Assembly: GCA_019459455.1 (NCBI GenBank)
Contig: JAIBEX010000009.1
Location: 62,001-126,000 of the forward strand
Source: Weeksellaceae bacterium
Lineage (GTDB): Bacteria > Bacteroidota > Bacteroidia > Flavobacteriales > Weeksellaceae
Direction of reading: 5' to 3'
DNA: 64,000 nt
Position 1 is the stretch's first letter. Every line of letters begins with the position of its first letter. The notes under the pieces were generated by a model. That model saw nothing but the letters and a program-made list of their open reading frames with translations. It had not been told where the DNA came from and did not search any database. The translations under genes were made by a program, and so were the position numbers. Shown piece after piece: positions 8,499 through 17,643 of this stretch.

Positions 8499-9257
8499 TT
8501 AGCGTCTTTTCCTGGCTGTCGGATGCACATTATTTCTGTAGTTCCCAATCTCACGTAAGGCTGCATCCATAAACCGAGCAACGTCTGCAGGTCCGACGGT
8601 ACCGTATTTTATAATGTTGGTTCTTTCAAAGTTAGTGAAAACGTAATAAATAAAAGGCTGGATTTCAGGCTTTGTGAGTTTAAGTTCCTCGGTGAAGAAT
8701 GAGTCATCCACATTCTCTATGAGGAATTGCATGAAATCAATGTCGTCCCAACGGTCTTTAACTTTACCCACTGAAAAACCCGGGCCCACGGGCTGAACAA
8801 ATTCACCACTGCGCGGCATCAGCACTTCCGCCGAGGATTTTCTTGACACATAATCGGCTACCTCATCCTTAAGCACTTTTACCTTTCCGCGGTCACCGAA
8901 ATGCTTAACGTCCTCCCGCAGGTTTCCTGTAGGCCGGTATTTTATCTCCACAGTTTCAATTTCAGCGGGAATCCTCTGAAGTGCAATGTTAAGTGGTTTT
9001 GTAAAATTTTCGGACTGAATTATTTTGGAAATCCTGTCGTATCCAGGTTTCGTAAAACGAAGTTCATCGCCCGCAGAAGCGCGGATCATAAACTGACCGT
9101 CACTATTGGTGGATGCGCGTTCTTCTGTTTTCATGTTAAGGACGTTTACGAGAGACAATTCCACGTCGTCCTCTGTGGTTACTTTTCCGAAAACATAGTT
9201 TTGGGCGCTCATTTTAAGACAAAAAAATAGAAGGGGAATGAGTAATTGTATTTTCAC
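8499..9257 (-). CDS. Secreted carboxypeptidase-like regulatory domain protein
   Basis: 252-residue secreted protein. After a signal peptide (MKIQLLIPLLFFCLKMSA-Q) comes a CarboxypepD_reg-like beta domain (about 20-95: VFGKVTTEDDVELSLVNV, then SDGQFMIRASAGDELRF), common in Bacteroidota outer-membrane and surface proteins. The remainder is charged and unassigned. I place the start at a GTG codon: an upstream TTG at 9270-9272 overlaps a perfect -7 promoter box and would not be in the transcript, whereas the GTG directly precedes the signal peptide. Function unknown; the domain is typical of, but here not fused to, a TonB-dependent receptor. Confidence 0.8.
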   Translation of the reverse strand: MKIQLLIPLLFFCLKMSAQNYVFGKVTTEDDVELSLVNVLNMKTEERASTNSDGQFMIRASAGDELRFTKPGYDRISKIIQSENFTKPLNIALQRIPAEIETVEIKYRPTGNLREDVKHFGDRGKVKVLKDEVADYVSRKSSAEVLMPRSGEFVQPVGPGFSVGKVKDRWDDIDFMQFLIENVDDSFFTEELKLTKPEIQPFIYYVFTNFERTNIIKYGTVGPADVARFMDAALREIGNYRNNVHPTARKRR

Positions 9258-9269
9258 GGGCTGTTTTTC

Positions 9270-9277
9270 CAAAAATA
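9270..9277 (-). promoter_or_regulatory. -7 promoter box deciding the GTG start
   Basis: TATTTTTG on the minus strand, exact TAnnTTTG, 12 nt before the GTG at 9257. It overlaps the only upstream in-frame start (TTG), which argues for GTG initiation. Confidence 0.55.
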
Positions 9278-9432
9278 ATCCGAAAAACCTTTGCTGAAAG
9301 AAGTTTAACCGCAGTTAACACCATTTGGGAGATTTTTTGAATAATGGGAGTTGATTTTGTTAAAAAGCGGCAGGGAACCGTTAAAACCGGCATTGAATTT
9401 TTCAGTAAATTGCAGAATATAATCAGGAAGAA

Positions 9433-12400
9433 ATGCAAAATTCGTACAGCGTCATCAGTGCCTCAGCAGGTTCAGGTAAAACATATACCCTTGTACAGCG
9501 GCTGCTCATGATATGTCTGGGGCTTCCCAACCAGCATAAGGTCATAAGGAACGTGCTTGCCCTTACATTCACTAATAAGGCAGCGAACGAAATGAAGGAG
9601 AGAATCCTGAACTGGCTTGGAAAATTTGCTGCGGAAGACTATGCAGGTTGCCGGGAACTGGCAGCATTAAAAGACGCATTGGCTAAAGAAGGAAAACACG
9701 TTACTCTGGACGATTTGCACATCCGTTCAAAAAAAATGCTGGACTATGTACTGCACAACTACTCCACCCTGAATATCGGGACCATCGACAAATTCAATTC
9801 CCGCCTCGTGAGGAGTTTTTCCTACGAACTGGGCCTTGCCAAGAACTTTAATCTGGAAATCCAGGCGGAACCTTTTCTTATTGAAGCCGTGGACCAAATG
9901 CTGAACCAGGTGGGCGAGGATAAGGATATTTCTGATGCGCTGATTGATTTTGTGAATTATGGACTGGACAATGAAAAACGGATCAACCTCAACAGGACAC
10001 TGTACAATTCCGCCAAGGAATTTGTAAAGGACATACACTATGAAAACCTGAAAAACAACAGCACTTTCGACAGCACGAATTACAAGGCTGCTACAAAAAA
10101 GCTGCGGGAGGAAATAAAGAAATTACGGGAGGAAAATATCACCTTCGCAAATACAGCCTTGGCTCTGATGAGGGAAAAGGGTCTCGAAAACGGAGACTTT
10201 GCAGGTGGCGGCAATCAGAGCATCCAGTATTTTTTCGAAAATTACCTGGCGAATGACACGCCCAAACTTTATGGCAGTGCCGCGGATGAGGAAAAAAAAA
10301 TCAACCATTACCACAAAGGCGCATCAGCCACAGGCAAACACAAGGAGCACCTCATTCTTGAAATAATTGACTTTCTGGTGCTCCAGCGTTCCCAAATCAT
10401 TCAGAACCACATCATCATCCAGAAAAAGGAAAAGATACTCGCGGCACTCCTGCCTTTGAAGGTGAATAAAGACATCCAGCTGGAACTTGAAAAGATTGAG
10501 GAAGAAAATGATGTCGTGTTGCTTTCCAAATTCAACATCCTTATCAATGAAAACCTGAAAAACGAACCTTCTCCATTTATCTACGAAAAGATAGGCTCAC
10601 AGTTTCAGCATTATTTTTTTGATGAATTTCAGGATACTTCCGTCCTGCAGTGGCAGAATTTTGTTCCGTTGCGGGATCACAGTGTCTCAGAAAACGGCAC
10701 TTCCTTCACACTTGTAGGCGATCCCAAACAGAGTATTTACCGCTTCCGTGGTGGTGAAAGCCAGCTGATGCTGGACATCATCAGTAAGAAAGAAAATTCA
10801 CCAAAAGACGCCGATGTTCACATACTGGAGCAGAACTGGCGGAGTGCTAAAAATATCGTGAAGTTCAACAATACGCTGTACCAGCATATCGCCGATAATC
10901 TATCAGATGAACACAAAAATATATTCGGTGAATCGGCCCAGCAGCACTATCAGGAGGGTGCTGAGGGAAGGGTGAAGGTCAGCCTGATTGAAAACGGGAA
11001 AAAAGAAGAATTTTATGTGGATACGGCAGAGCGGATGAAGCACGATATTCAGGATTTGATCAATAACGGTTTCAGGCTTTCGGATATCACGATCCTATGC
11101 CGCGGCAACCGGGATATCTTTGATTTCTCCCAGAAACTTGGTGCGCTCACGGTTGTTTATGACGGAAATCAGGTCAACATCAAAACAATATCGGAAAGCG
11201 GCCTTACGCTTGAACTTTCGGATACGTTGAATGCCCTAATGCAATTCCTGAATTGGGAAGCCAATCCCAAAAACATGCAGCACCTGACCCTGATGATGTA
11301 TTATCTGAACCGTTTGGGAAGGATTAAAATGCATGATTTTACAGAAGAGATTCTGGACATACTGAAAATAAAAAACAGAAATGAGTTCATTTTGTTTATA
11401 AAGGAGAAATATGACCTTGAACTGCATAACACGGATTTTCCCCGGCTGAACCTCTACAATTTTGTGGAGTTCTACCTGCATGAGTTTTCCGTAAAGAATA
11501 AGGAAACCGACTTCCTGCTCAACTTTCTGGAGGTGCTTTATGCCTTCACTCAAAATTCGGGTGCCAATCTTAAGGACTTCATTAAATTCTGGAATGATGA
11601 AGCCCGGGAGAAAAGCATTCAGGCCTCTGAAAATGTAGATGCGGTACAGCTGATGACCATTCACAAGGCAAAAGGTCTGGAATTTCCGGTGGTCTTTTAC
11701 CCCATGCTTAACAGCCACCGGGACCATAAATTTAACGACTGGTTCGGTGCTGATCAGGAATTCGGCCTGCATTCCGTAAACATGGCTCAGTTCAGCCGCG
11801 AGCTGGAGGTGTACGACCCTCAGATCCGTGAATTCAATGAGTCAAATGTCTACAAAAATCACATTGACCGTGTCTGTCTTCAATATGTAGCAACCACAAG
11901 ACCGGTAGAGCAGCTTTTCCTTTACATCCAGAAAGCAGCAAAAACCAATTATCTTGAAATACTGGATTTTATTGAGAAAACCAAGCCGTCGCACACTGAT
12001 GAATTTGACTATTATGACGCTTCAGATCGGTCTAAACAAAGCGGACCCAAAACTTTTCAGTATAATACAGAAGCCATCGAGAATATTACCCGTAAACTGG
12101 AGAAACCGTCTGCTATACGGATAGCCACTCCTTCCAAAAGCTATCAGAACCGGAATGAAAAGGTAAGGCAGGGCATCTTTACCCATGAAATCCTCTCCAA
12201 AATCAATTCTAAGAAGGACGTGGATCACGTACTGGAAAGTTATGTACTGGACGGGACCTTGACTATTGAAGAAAAAGATGAAATAAGAAAATCAGTTTCC
12301 GATATCATCAAAAAATACCCGGCTTACTTCGGGGAGCATCTCGATATCGTTAATGAGCAGGATATAATGATTACAAAAAACGGTGTCACTTCGATCTACA

Positions 12401-12558
12401 GACCTGACCGAATCATTAAGTCGGAAAACGGATATGTGATCCTTGACTTCAAGACTGGTGCAGAACACACGAAACATCTGCAACAAATTGAAACCTACCG
12501 TAAAACAGTGGAAGGACTTGGGATTACAGTTGCGGACACCGCTGTGGTATATCTGTAA
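9433..12558 (+). CDS. addA: AddA-type UvrD-like helicase/nuclease (double-strand break repair)
   Basis: 1041-residue helicase-nuclease, expected to unwind and resect DNA ends for RecA loading. UvrD/SF1A motifs in order: Walker A ASAGSGKTYTL (about 10-20), motif Ia ALTFTNKAANEMKERI, motif II FFDEFQDTSVLQW (about 395-407), motif III GDPKQSIYRFRGG, motif IV NWRS, motif V VQLMTIHKAKGLEFP and motif VI YVATTRPVEQLF. The C-terminal 130 residues hold a PD-(D/E)XK nuclease: GIFTHEIL, YRPDRI and the catalytic VILDFKTG, followed by HLQQIETY. This is the AddA layout rather than RecB. The usual AddB partner is not beside it. It ends in a bidirectional terminator and converges with the DUF3857 operon. Confidence 0.9.
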   Translation: MQNSYSVISASAGSGKTYTLVQRLLMICLGLPNQHKVIRNVLALTFTNKAANEMKERILNWLGKFAAEDYAGCRELAALKDALAKEGKHVTLDDLHIRSKKMLDYVLHNYSTLNIGTIDKFNSRLVRSFSYELGLAKNFNLEIQAEPFLIEAVDQMLNQVGEDKDISDALIDFVNYGLDNEKRINLNRTLYNSAKEFVKDIHYENLKNNSTFDSTNYKAATKKLREEIKKLREENITFANTALALMREKGLENGDFAGGGNQSIQYFFENYLANDTPKLYGSAADEEKKINHYHKGASATGKHKEHLILEIIDFLVLQRSQIIQNHIIIQKKEKILAALLPLKVNKDIQLELEKIEEENDVVLLSKFNILINENLKNEPSPFIYEKIGSQFQHYFFDEFQDTSVLQWQNFVPLRDHSVSENGTSFTLVGDPKQSIYRFRGGESQLMLDIISKKENSPKDADVHILEQNWRSAKNIVKFNNTLYQHIADNLSDEHKNIFGESAQQHYQEGAEGRVKVSLIENGKKEEFYVDTAERMKHDIQDLINNGFRLSDITILCRGNRDIFDFSQKLGALTVVYDGNQVNIKTISESGLTLELSDTLNALMQFLNWEANPKNMQHLTLMMYYLNRLGRIKMHDFTEEILDILKIKNRNEFILFIKEKYDLELHNTDFPRLNLYNFVEFYLHEFSVKNKETDFLLNFLEVLYAFTQNSGANLKDFIKFWNDEAREKSIQASENVDAVQLMTIHKAKGLEFPVVFYPMLNSHRDHKFNDWFGADQEFGLHSVNMAQFSRELEVYDPQIREFNESNVYKNHIDRVCLQYVATTRPVEQLFLYIQKAAKTNYLEILDFIEKTKPSHTDEFDYYDASDRSKQSGPKTFQYNTEAIENITRKLEKPSAIRIATPSKSYQNRNEKVRQGIFTHEILSKINSKKDVDHVLESYVLDGTLTIEEKDEIRKSVSDIIKKYPAYFGEHLDIVNEQDIMITKNGVTSIYRPDRIIKSENGYVILDFKTGAEHTKHLQQIETYRKTVEGLGITVADTAVVYL

Positions 12559-12595
12559 AAAAGCCGGCCTGCAAATCCTGCAAAGCCGGCTTTTT
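12558..12595. terminator. Bidirectional terminator between addA and the DUF3857 operon
   Basis: An 11-bp stem (A-tract plus GCCGGC / GCCGGC plus T-tract) around a 16-nt loop that itself holds two CTGCAAA-like copies. A-tract on one side and T-tract on the other let it serve both converging genes. Confidence 0.85.
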
Positions 12596-12611
12596 AAACC
12601 TAAGATCAATT

Positions 12612-14540
12612 TTATTTTTTTACCGCAGTGACCACCTGTGCTTCCAACTTCGTAATATTGTCGAAGATTTGAGTAAAGGCAGGATAATATTCCTTCGGGA
12701 AAATGGAATCATCAACTTTTACCGTAGTCTCAACCGTTAATTTATTGCCAATCTGCGTGACCAAATATGCGTATTGCAGTGCGTTGTCGTCGGTCCGGAA
12801 TTTTTTAGATTTCGGCACATTATCAAACATATAATTATCCGGCAATGTTATGGTGACCTTTTTCACCCGTTCATATGCTGAATAAAATTCGAGAGGGGCT
12901 CTTCGGGGCTCTTTCTGATTGAAATCATGATTCTGAGAGTACAGGAAAAGCAGCGGATTAAATACGAGTTTACTTCCTATGGCATCCACAAAAGTATCTG
13001 AACTGAAATCGAAACTTGTTTCAAAATCATTATTGTCCTGAAGACCGTGCTTCATGTTGGACAGGGGAAACCGGTAAGTATCTTTGTATGACGTAGCAAA
13101 CCCTTCTTTATCGTCGATATATCTTCCGTTCACCACCATGGCATAGAGTTTTGTATCGCGGTCAGAGAAATGACCATCAAAAGTTCCCTCGATACTCATT
13201 TTGGCATCAATCGATAATAAAGTTTTACTGATGTCAGGAAAAAGAATATCCAACTGTTTGGCTTTGTCTGGCGTCATAATAATGCCGAAATAGTTTAAAG
13301 CTTTTGGTGCTATGAGGTTGATTTCACTCTCTTTAAGTGTAGCGTCCAGCAGGTGAACAACTTTTTTATCCTCAAACGAAGCGAGCACATAATTTAACTG
13401 TGAGATTGATGGGTTATATGCTAAAAGCATCCCGCGGTTAACGGTGGAAAGAACAACGGGGTCCGCCCTTAGTCCGGCATCCTGCAAAAGCATGGTAAGC
13501 AGAAGGTTAATCTCTGCGGTATTTCCTACCTTGGTCGCTATGAGATTCCGCAATCCTTTGTCAGTGAATACAGCGTCTTCTTTATTCCAGGTATAGTTGC
13601 TCTGAACAAATTTAAGAATGGCCTTCGCTTTTTGCATATCCGTCGGCAGCTTTATAATTTCCTCCGGGAGCATATTTTTCACAAGACTTTCTTTCTTCAG
13701 CTCTGAACCGAAATCCTTATGCTCATAAAGCCTTTTCCGGATGTCTTCCCATGAATTGGCATAGGATTTAAACTCATTTTCGAACATGGTGGAATTGAGT
13801 TCCGCTTTAATGCCTGTCTTATAATTATCATTGTTCAGTACAAACTTCTCGTCCTTATATGCCGGAATATTTTCATAGGCGAAACGATAGGTGCGGTAAG
13901 CATTTCCATACATTTGTTTATCCTCAACCATCCGGTGGGCTGCAATAAGTTCCCCTTTATAGTTTATGCTGTAAGCCAGGAGCGTTGGCGTATCCAGAAC
14001 AAACTCGGTATACCTGACCGGAACTTCATGCTCGATTAGAATCCGCGGTGTTGAGCCAATAAATGGCGTGAGAATAAGATAGGAATATTCCAGTACTGAT
14101 CCATTTTTCACGTTGGGAAACGCAAATTTGGTGATGCTGTGATTCCGGTCCTCTTTCGATTTATATTTTTCATCTTTCGCCACTTTTGAGGTGACGATTT
14201 TGCCGTTATCATAATTATAGGTAACAGCTTTCAAATCGCTTAAGGTTTCCCGGGATCCATGACCATTGTCAAAAACAGCAACTTCATGATTGAGAAACTC
14301 CCCGGCATTGTCCTTATTATAGATTTTCACGCGGCTTACCACCTTTTGGTGAAGCTGTCCGCTATAATCGATCATGAAGTGTGTCGAATGGTACAGGATC
14401 TCCGCCGGCGCATCCGCATATTTAACTGATTTTTCACTTTTCAGATCCTCCTCAGACAGCTTGGGTACGTCCAGAAATTTATGCTGGGCACATGCAAAGC
14501 CCATGATGAAAACAGCAAAAAAGAGTAAATTTTTCTTCAT
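12612..14540 (-). CDS. DUF3857 protein with a degenerate transglutaminase domain
   Basis: 642-residue secreted protein: signal peptide (about 1-18), a DUF3857 beta domain (about 50-240), a transglutaminase-like region (about 295-405) and a C-terminal beta domain. It is a paralogue of the next gene upstream, but the catalytic residues are gone: the Cys position reads KVGNTAEIN (Thr341) and the His position reads LNYVLAS (Tyr384), while LLDAT keeps the Asp (399). I infer a non-enzymatic partner or binding protein. Its ATG overlaps the upstream stop as ATGA, so the two proteins are translationally coupled, probably in a fixed ratio. Function of DUF3857 proteins is unknown. Confidence 0.85.
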   Translation of the reverse strand: MKKNLLFFAVFIMGFACAQHKFLDVPKLSEEDLKSEKSVKYADAPAEILYHSTHFMIDYSGQLHQKVVSRVKIYNKDNAGEFLNHEVAVFDNGHGSRETLSDLKAVTYNYDNGKIVTSKVAKDEKYKSKEDRNHSITKFAFPNVKNGSVLEYSYLILTPFIGSTPRILIEHEVPVRYTEFVLDTPTLLAYSINYKGELIAAHRMVEDKQMYGNAYRTYRFAYENIPAYKDEKFVLNNDNYKTGIKAELNSTMFENEFKSYANSWEDIRKRLYEHKDFGSELKKESLVKNMLPEEIIKLPTDMQKAKAILKFVQSNYTWNKEDAVFTDKGLRNLIATKVGNTAEINLLLTMLLQDAGLRADPVVLSTVNRGMLLAYNPSISQLNYVLASFEDKKVVHLLDATLKESEINLIAPKALNYFGIIMTPDKAKQLDILFPDISKTLLSIDAKMSIEGTFDGHFSDRDTKLYAMVVNGRYIDDKEGFATSYKDTYRFPLSNMKHGLQDNNDFETSFDFSSDTFVDAIGSKLVFNPLLFLYSQNHDFNQKEPRRAPLEFYSAYERVKKVTITLPDNYMFDNVPKSKKFRTDDNALQYAYLVTQIGNKLTVETTVKVDDSIFPKEYYPAFTQIFDNITKLEAQVVTAVKK

Positions 14541-16423
14541 AGTTTGGAAATTAATACTTTAGTATTGTCACTGCTGGCCGTCTTTTTACGGAAGGCCATA
14601 TATTCTGCAAATTTTTCTTTTGCGTATAATCCTTTGTTGATGGTCAGAACTCTGTGGACGATCAGTTTCTCTTCTTTTAAAGTAAAGGTGATGGAATAAG
14701 TGCCGAACTCAGTACTCAAATTCCTGGACTCTGGTATTTCCGTAAACTTATAACCCGCCGGAATGCTGAATTCTATCTCATAATCATCCTGAAATGGAAA
14801 GGAATTCTCGAAGGGCAGTTTTCTCTCGTCATTTCCTGAATAAATTGTGCTGTGGTAGTAAGGCATTACCGGAAAAAACAGATCATTTCCCATTTTTTTT
14901 GCAAAGCCGTTTGCCTTGAGGTTCATGTCGTAAATAATTCTCCCCAGATCCCTGTCGTTCTTTATGTTCTGCACGGAGAGCTGGTCAATCTTTAAGTTAT
15001 AATGACGTTTCTTTAGCGCCTGCTGCACTTCGTCGTTCTTTAAACCAAGCAGGCCAAGATTGGTGTCATACTGGCCACCGGAAAACTCGAACTTTGCCTC
15101 TGAATCAATACTTCCATCTTCGGAAAGCTTAATTTTAGCCAGCATTTTTTCCCTGCTGTCCTGCGGTTTGTACTTTGGAGTATCCACTATTTCAATCCCA
15201 CTTTCCTTCACCGCCAAAACATTTCTATAGTGGGAGGTGTAGCTGAGATGGTTAAAAGCATGCTTCTGTGAAGTATTTTCGAGCCAAATGTTCCCTTTTT
15301 CTGTAGGGACCATGAGAATCGCGTGGTTACCTGAAAGCCGCGGAAAATCCTTATCAAAGCTCATCTCGGAACTGTCGTTATAAATTACGGAGAAATAAGA
15401 TGGGATGCCCGCTGCTTCCAACAGGGTACGCATGTAATTGGTTAAAGCCTTACAGTCACCATACCCCTTCTTACTTACCTCAGATGCTGGCATCGGCTGC
15501 CATCCACCAATCCCCATGGCTATGAGCACATATCTTGTTTTGTTCTGCATGTACTGATAGATGATCTTTACCTTGTCGGAAGTTGTTCCCTGTAAATTGA
15601 GAGATGCTATTTCTGCCCTGATTTCGGGTGTGATTTCTGATACCGGACGTATTAATTGGGTGTAATACCATTTCCCAAACGTATTCCAGTCCGTCATATC
15701 GCCCTGCCGACCCTCCAGTGTGAATTTTTCAGGTGAAAGCTCGACCTGAGGCACCAGATAACCGATACTAGGAGCCAACTCCTCCTCTTTTATGGATGGA
15801 ATATTCTCATAGGAATACTTCCAGAGGTTGCCCTCTGAGGTGTGCGATACTTTTGTCAGCGGCCGGTCGGTAATCTTTGTGCGGATTTTAATGCCGGAAC
15901 TGTTAAGCACCGTAAATGATGTTTTCTGAACGGCAATATTGTAACTGCTTACCGGTCTGAAGGAACTAAGATAAACGGTGTTGGATGTGTTGGTTTCGAA
16001 AGATGTTTTGACAGTATATGGATATTTACCGGAAATGGGGCTCAGTATTAAGATCCTGTCGTCCACATAAAGAGCTGCACTGGGATTGTTGGTGTAATCG
16101 GAAAAATCTTTTTTAGTGAATGATTTAGCGAGGTTTCCAGCACCATCATAGATCTCAACCTTAATGTTGCTTACTTTAGTAGATGGATTGTAGGGAATGT
16201 AGACCGTGGAAAACTCATCACCAGCACTATTCAGAATTGTTACGGCATGCTTCCTTTTTATCTCAAGGTCATTAACGGACTTCAGCACATAATCCTCCGT
16301 GCTTTCCCGGACTACTGCGTTTGAATTTTTCAGGAGGTTATCCGGAATTAAACCGGAATTATAATTCTGTGAAAAGCCAAAAATTGACCATGCGATAAAA
16401 CAAAGACCATAAATTTTCTTCAT
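14537..16423 (-). CDS. DUF3857 transglutaminase-like protein
   Basis: 628-residue secreted protein: signal peptide ending near GFSQ, DUF3857 domain (about 40-240), transglutaminase-like core (about 280-390) and C-terminal beta domain. The Cys and His of the papain-like triad are visible: GYGDCKAL (Cys324) and NHAILMV (His367); the usual Asp site reads WLENT, so the third residue is Glu or Asn. It may be a thiol protease or amidase acting on envelope proteins; the substrate is unknown. I start at ATG 16423 because the codon before it is TTG. It lies 16 nt after the ferritin stop and overlaps the next DUF3857 gene by 4 nt. Confidence 0.87.
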   Translation of the reverse strand: MKKIYGLCFIAWSIFGFSQNYNSGLIPDNLLKNSNAVVRESTEDYVLKSVNDLEIKRKHAVTILNSAGDEFSTVYIPYNPSTKVSNIKVEIYDGAGNLAKSFTKKDFSDYTNNPSAALYVDDRILILSPISGKYPYTVKTSFETNTSNTVYLSSFRPVSSYNIAVQKTSFTVLNSSGIKIRTKITDRPLTKVSHTSEGNLWKYSYENIPSIKEEELAPSIGYLVPQVELSPEKFTLEGRQGDMTDWNTFGKWYYTQLIRPVSEITPEIRAEIASLNLQGTTSDKVKIIYQYMQNKTRYVLIAMGIGGWQPMPASEVSKKGYGDCKALTNYMRTLLEAAGIPSYFSVIYNDSSEMSFDKDFPRLSGNHAILMVPTEKGNIWLENTSQKHAFNHLSYTSHYRNVLAVKESGIEIVDTPKYKPQDSREKMLAKIKLSEDGSIDSEAKFEFSGGQYDTNLGLLGLKNDEVQQALKKRHYNLKIDQLSVQNIKNDRDLGRIIYDMNLKANGFAKKMGNDLFFPVMPYYHSTIYSGNDERKLPFENSFPFQDDYEIEFSIPAGYKFTEIPESRNLSTEFGTYSITFTLKEEKLIVHRVLTINKGLYAKEKFAEYMAFRKKTASSDNTKVLISKL

Positions 16424-16439
16424 CAATATGTAATTAAGT

Positions 16440-16949
16440 TTACTTTACTGGATCTGCTACAAAAACCCTCTGTCCCAGTTCCTGATCAAAAAGGTAAAGC
16501 GCGGATGGATTTCCGTGTACCATTTTTATTTTCGTTACCAGTTGTGAGGCACTTGCTTCCTCTTCCACCTGTTCGTTTATAAACCACTGCAGAAAGGAGA
16601 CTGTTGCAAAATCCCCTTCTTCATTGGCATTTTTTACAATATTAAAAATACTTCGGGTGACGGTCTTTTCGTGCTCCAAAGCTTTTTCAAAAACTTCGGT
16701 ATGACTGGCAAACTGGTGAGGGGGTTTTGAAATCTCGCCCATAATGATTTCGCCACCAACATCATTAAGATAGTTGAACATCTTATCAGCGTGCATCAAT
16801 TCCTCTTTGCTCTGAACGCGGAAATAGTTTGCTATACCATCCAGATCCTGAGCAAAAAACCATGCCGACATGGAAAGGTAATATTGGGCTGCATACTGTT
16901 CTTTGGTAATTTGGTCGTTCAGAAGCTGGGCTATCTTTTCGCTGATCAT
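16440..16949 (-). CDS. ftnA: Non-haem ferritin
   Basis: Iron-storage protein of 169 residues forming a 24-subunit shell that oxidises Fe(II) and keeps it as ferrihydrite. All ferroxidase ligands can be placed and match E. coli FtnA numbering: Glu17, Glu50, His53, Glu94, Gln127, with Glu126, Glu129 and Glu130 as the third-site residues (FINEQVEEE). There is no haem-binding Met of bacterioferritin. It is first in an apparent operon with two DUF3857 genes. The -7 box upstream implies a leader of only about 16 nt; I see no Fur box with confidence. Confidence 0.95.
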   Translation of the reverse strand: MISEKIAQLLNDQITKEQYAAQYYLSMSAWFFAQDLDGIANYFRVQSKEELMHADKMFNYLNDVGGEIIMGEISKPPHQFASHTEVFEKALEHEKTVTRSIFNIVKNANEEGDFATVSFLQWFINEQVEEEASASQLVTKIKMVHGNPSALYLFDQELGQRVFVADPVK

Positions 16950-16971
16950 AGTTCTTTGTTTATGTTAAATC

Positions 16972-16979
16972 CAAAAATA
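16972..16979 (-). promoter_or_regulatory. -7 promoter box of ftnA
   Basis: TATTTTTG on the minus strand, exact TAnnTTTG, 22 nt before the ferritin ATG. It probably drives the ferritin-DUF3857-DUF3857 transcript. Confidence 0.55.
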
Positions 16980-17012
16980 AGGATTTATTTAGGAATTGGA
17001 AAGTAATGGAAC

Positions 17013-17046
17013 AAAAAAAAGAGCAGAAGTTCTTACGCTTCTGCTC
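17013..17046 (-). terminator. Terminator after the Spy-like gene
   Basis: Perfect 9-bp stem GAGCAGAAG / CTTCTGCTC with an 8-nt loop, followed on the minus strand by eight T. It separates the LTxxQ protein gene from the ferritin promoter. Confidence 0.88.
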
Positions 17047-17077
17047 TCCTCACATTAAAAATCAAAACTATGAACTG

Positions 17078-17560
17078 TTATGGGGTTTTTTGATGATGCA
17101 TTTTTTTATGCATCTGTCTTTTTTTCATGCCTCCTAAGCCATCTTTATTCTGTTGAAATTTCGCTTTTCTTTCTGCCATCTTCATCTGCTTTTTTGCCTG
17201 CCATTTCTGGTATTGCTCTGGGGTAAGAATAGCCCTCATTTCATTATCCATCTGCTGCTGCTTTAGTTTCATTCCCTCCATTTTTTGCTTTCTCAGCTGC
17301 TGGTTCTGCTGCATCTGGGTTTTTCTTTCCGCCTGATGCCTGTCCTGAATTGCATGGATTTTGTCCACCTGAGCTTTTGTAAGGTTCAGCTCTTTTTGCA
17401 TTTCAGACAGATGCTGCTGTTGCTTAACCTCGCGGTTTTGCTGCATTTCAGCTCTTCTTTTTTCCATCGCCACTTTCTGCTCTGGAGTTACGGGTGCTTT
17501 TTGTGCCATTGCAAAAGTTCCTAAGCTTAAGAACGCTGCGGCTAATATTAATTTTTTCAT
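17078..17560 (-). CDS. Spy/CpxP-like LTxxQ periplasmic protein
   Basis: 160-residue secreted protein. A signal peptide ends AMA-QK. The mature chain is nearly all helix-forming, very rich in Gln, Lys, Met and Arg, with two LTxxQ-type motifs: LTKAQ (about 60-64, followed by VDKIHAIQ) and LTPEQYQKWQ (about 113-122). That layout matches Spy and CpxP of enterobacteria, which act as periplasmic chaperones or stress sensors; the family link is by motif, the function inferred. The C-terminus is His/Met/Lys rich (KKRQMHKKMHHQK), which might bind metal. It ends in a strong terminator. Two further proteins with a related core lie 1.2-3 kb upstream on the same strand. Confidence 0.8.
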   Translation of the reverse strand: MKKLILAAAFLSLGTFAMAQKAPVTPEQKVAMEKRRAEMQQNREVKQQQHLSEMQKELNLTKAQVDKIHAIQDRHQAERKTQMQQNQQLRKQKMEGMKLKQQQMDNEMRAILTPEQYQKWQAKKQMKMAERKAKFQQNKDGLGGMKKRQMHKKMHHQKTP

Positions 17561-17643
17561 ATCGTTTAATTAATTGTTATCCTTTTTCTGTCTTTTTGAT
17601 ACAGAAACTACACTCAGGTTAAAGTAAATAATGATAAAATTTG

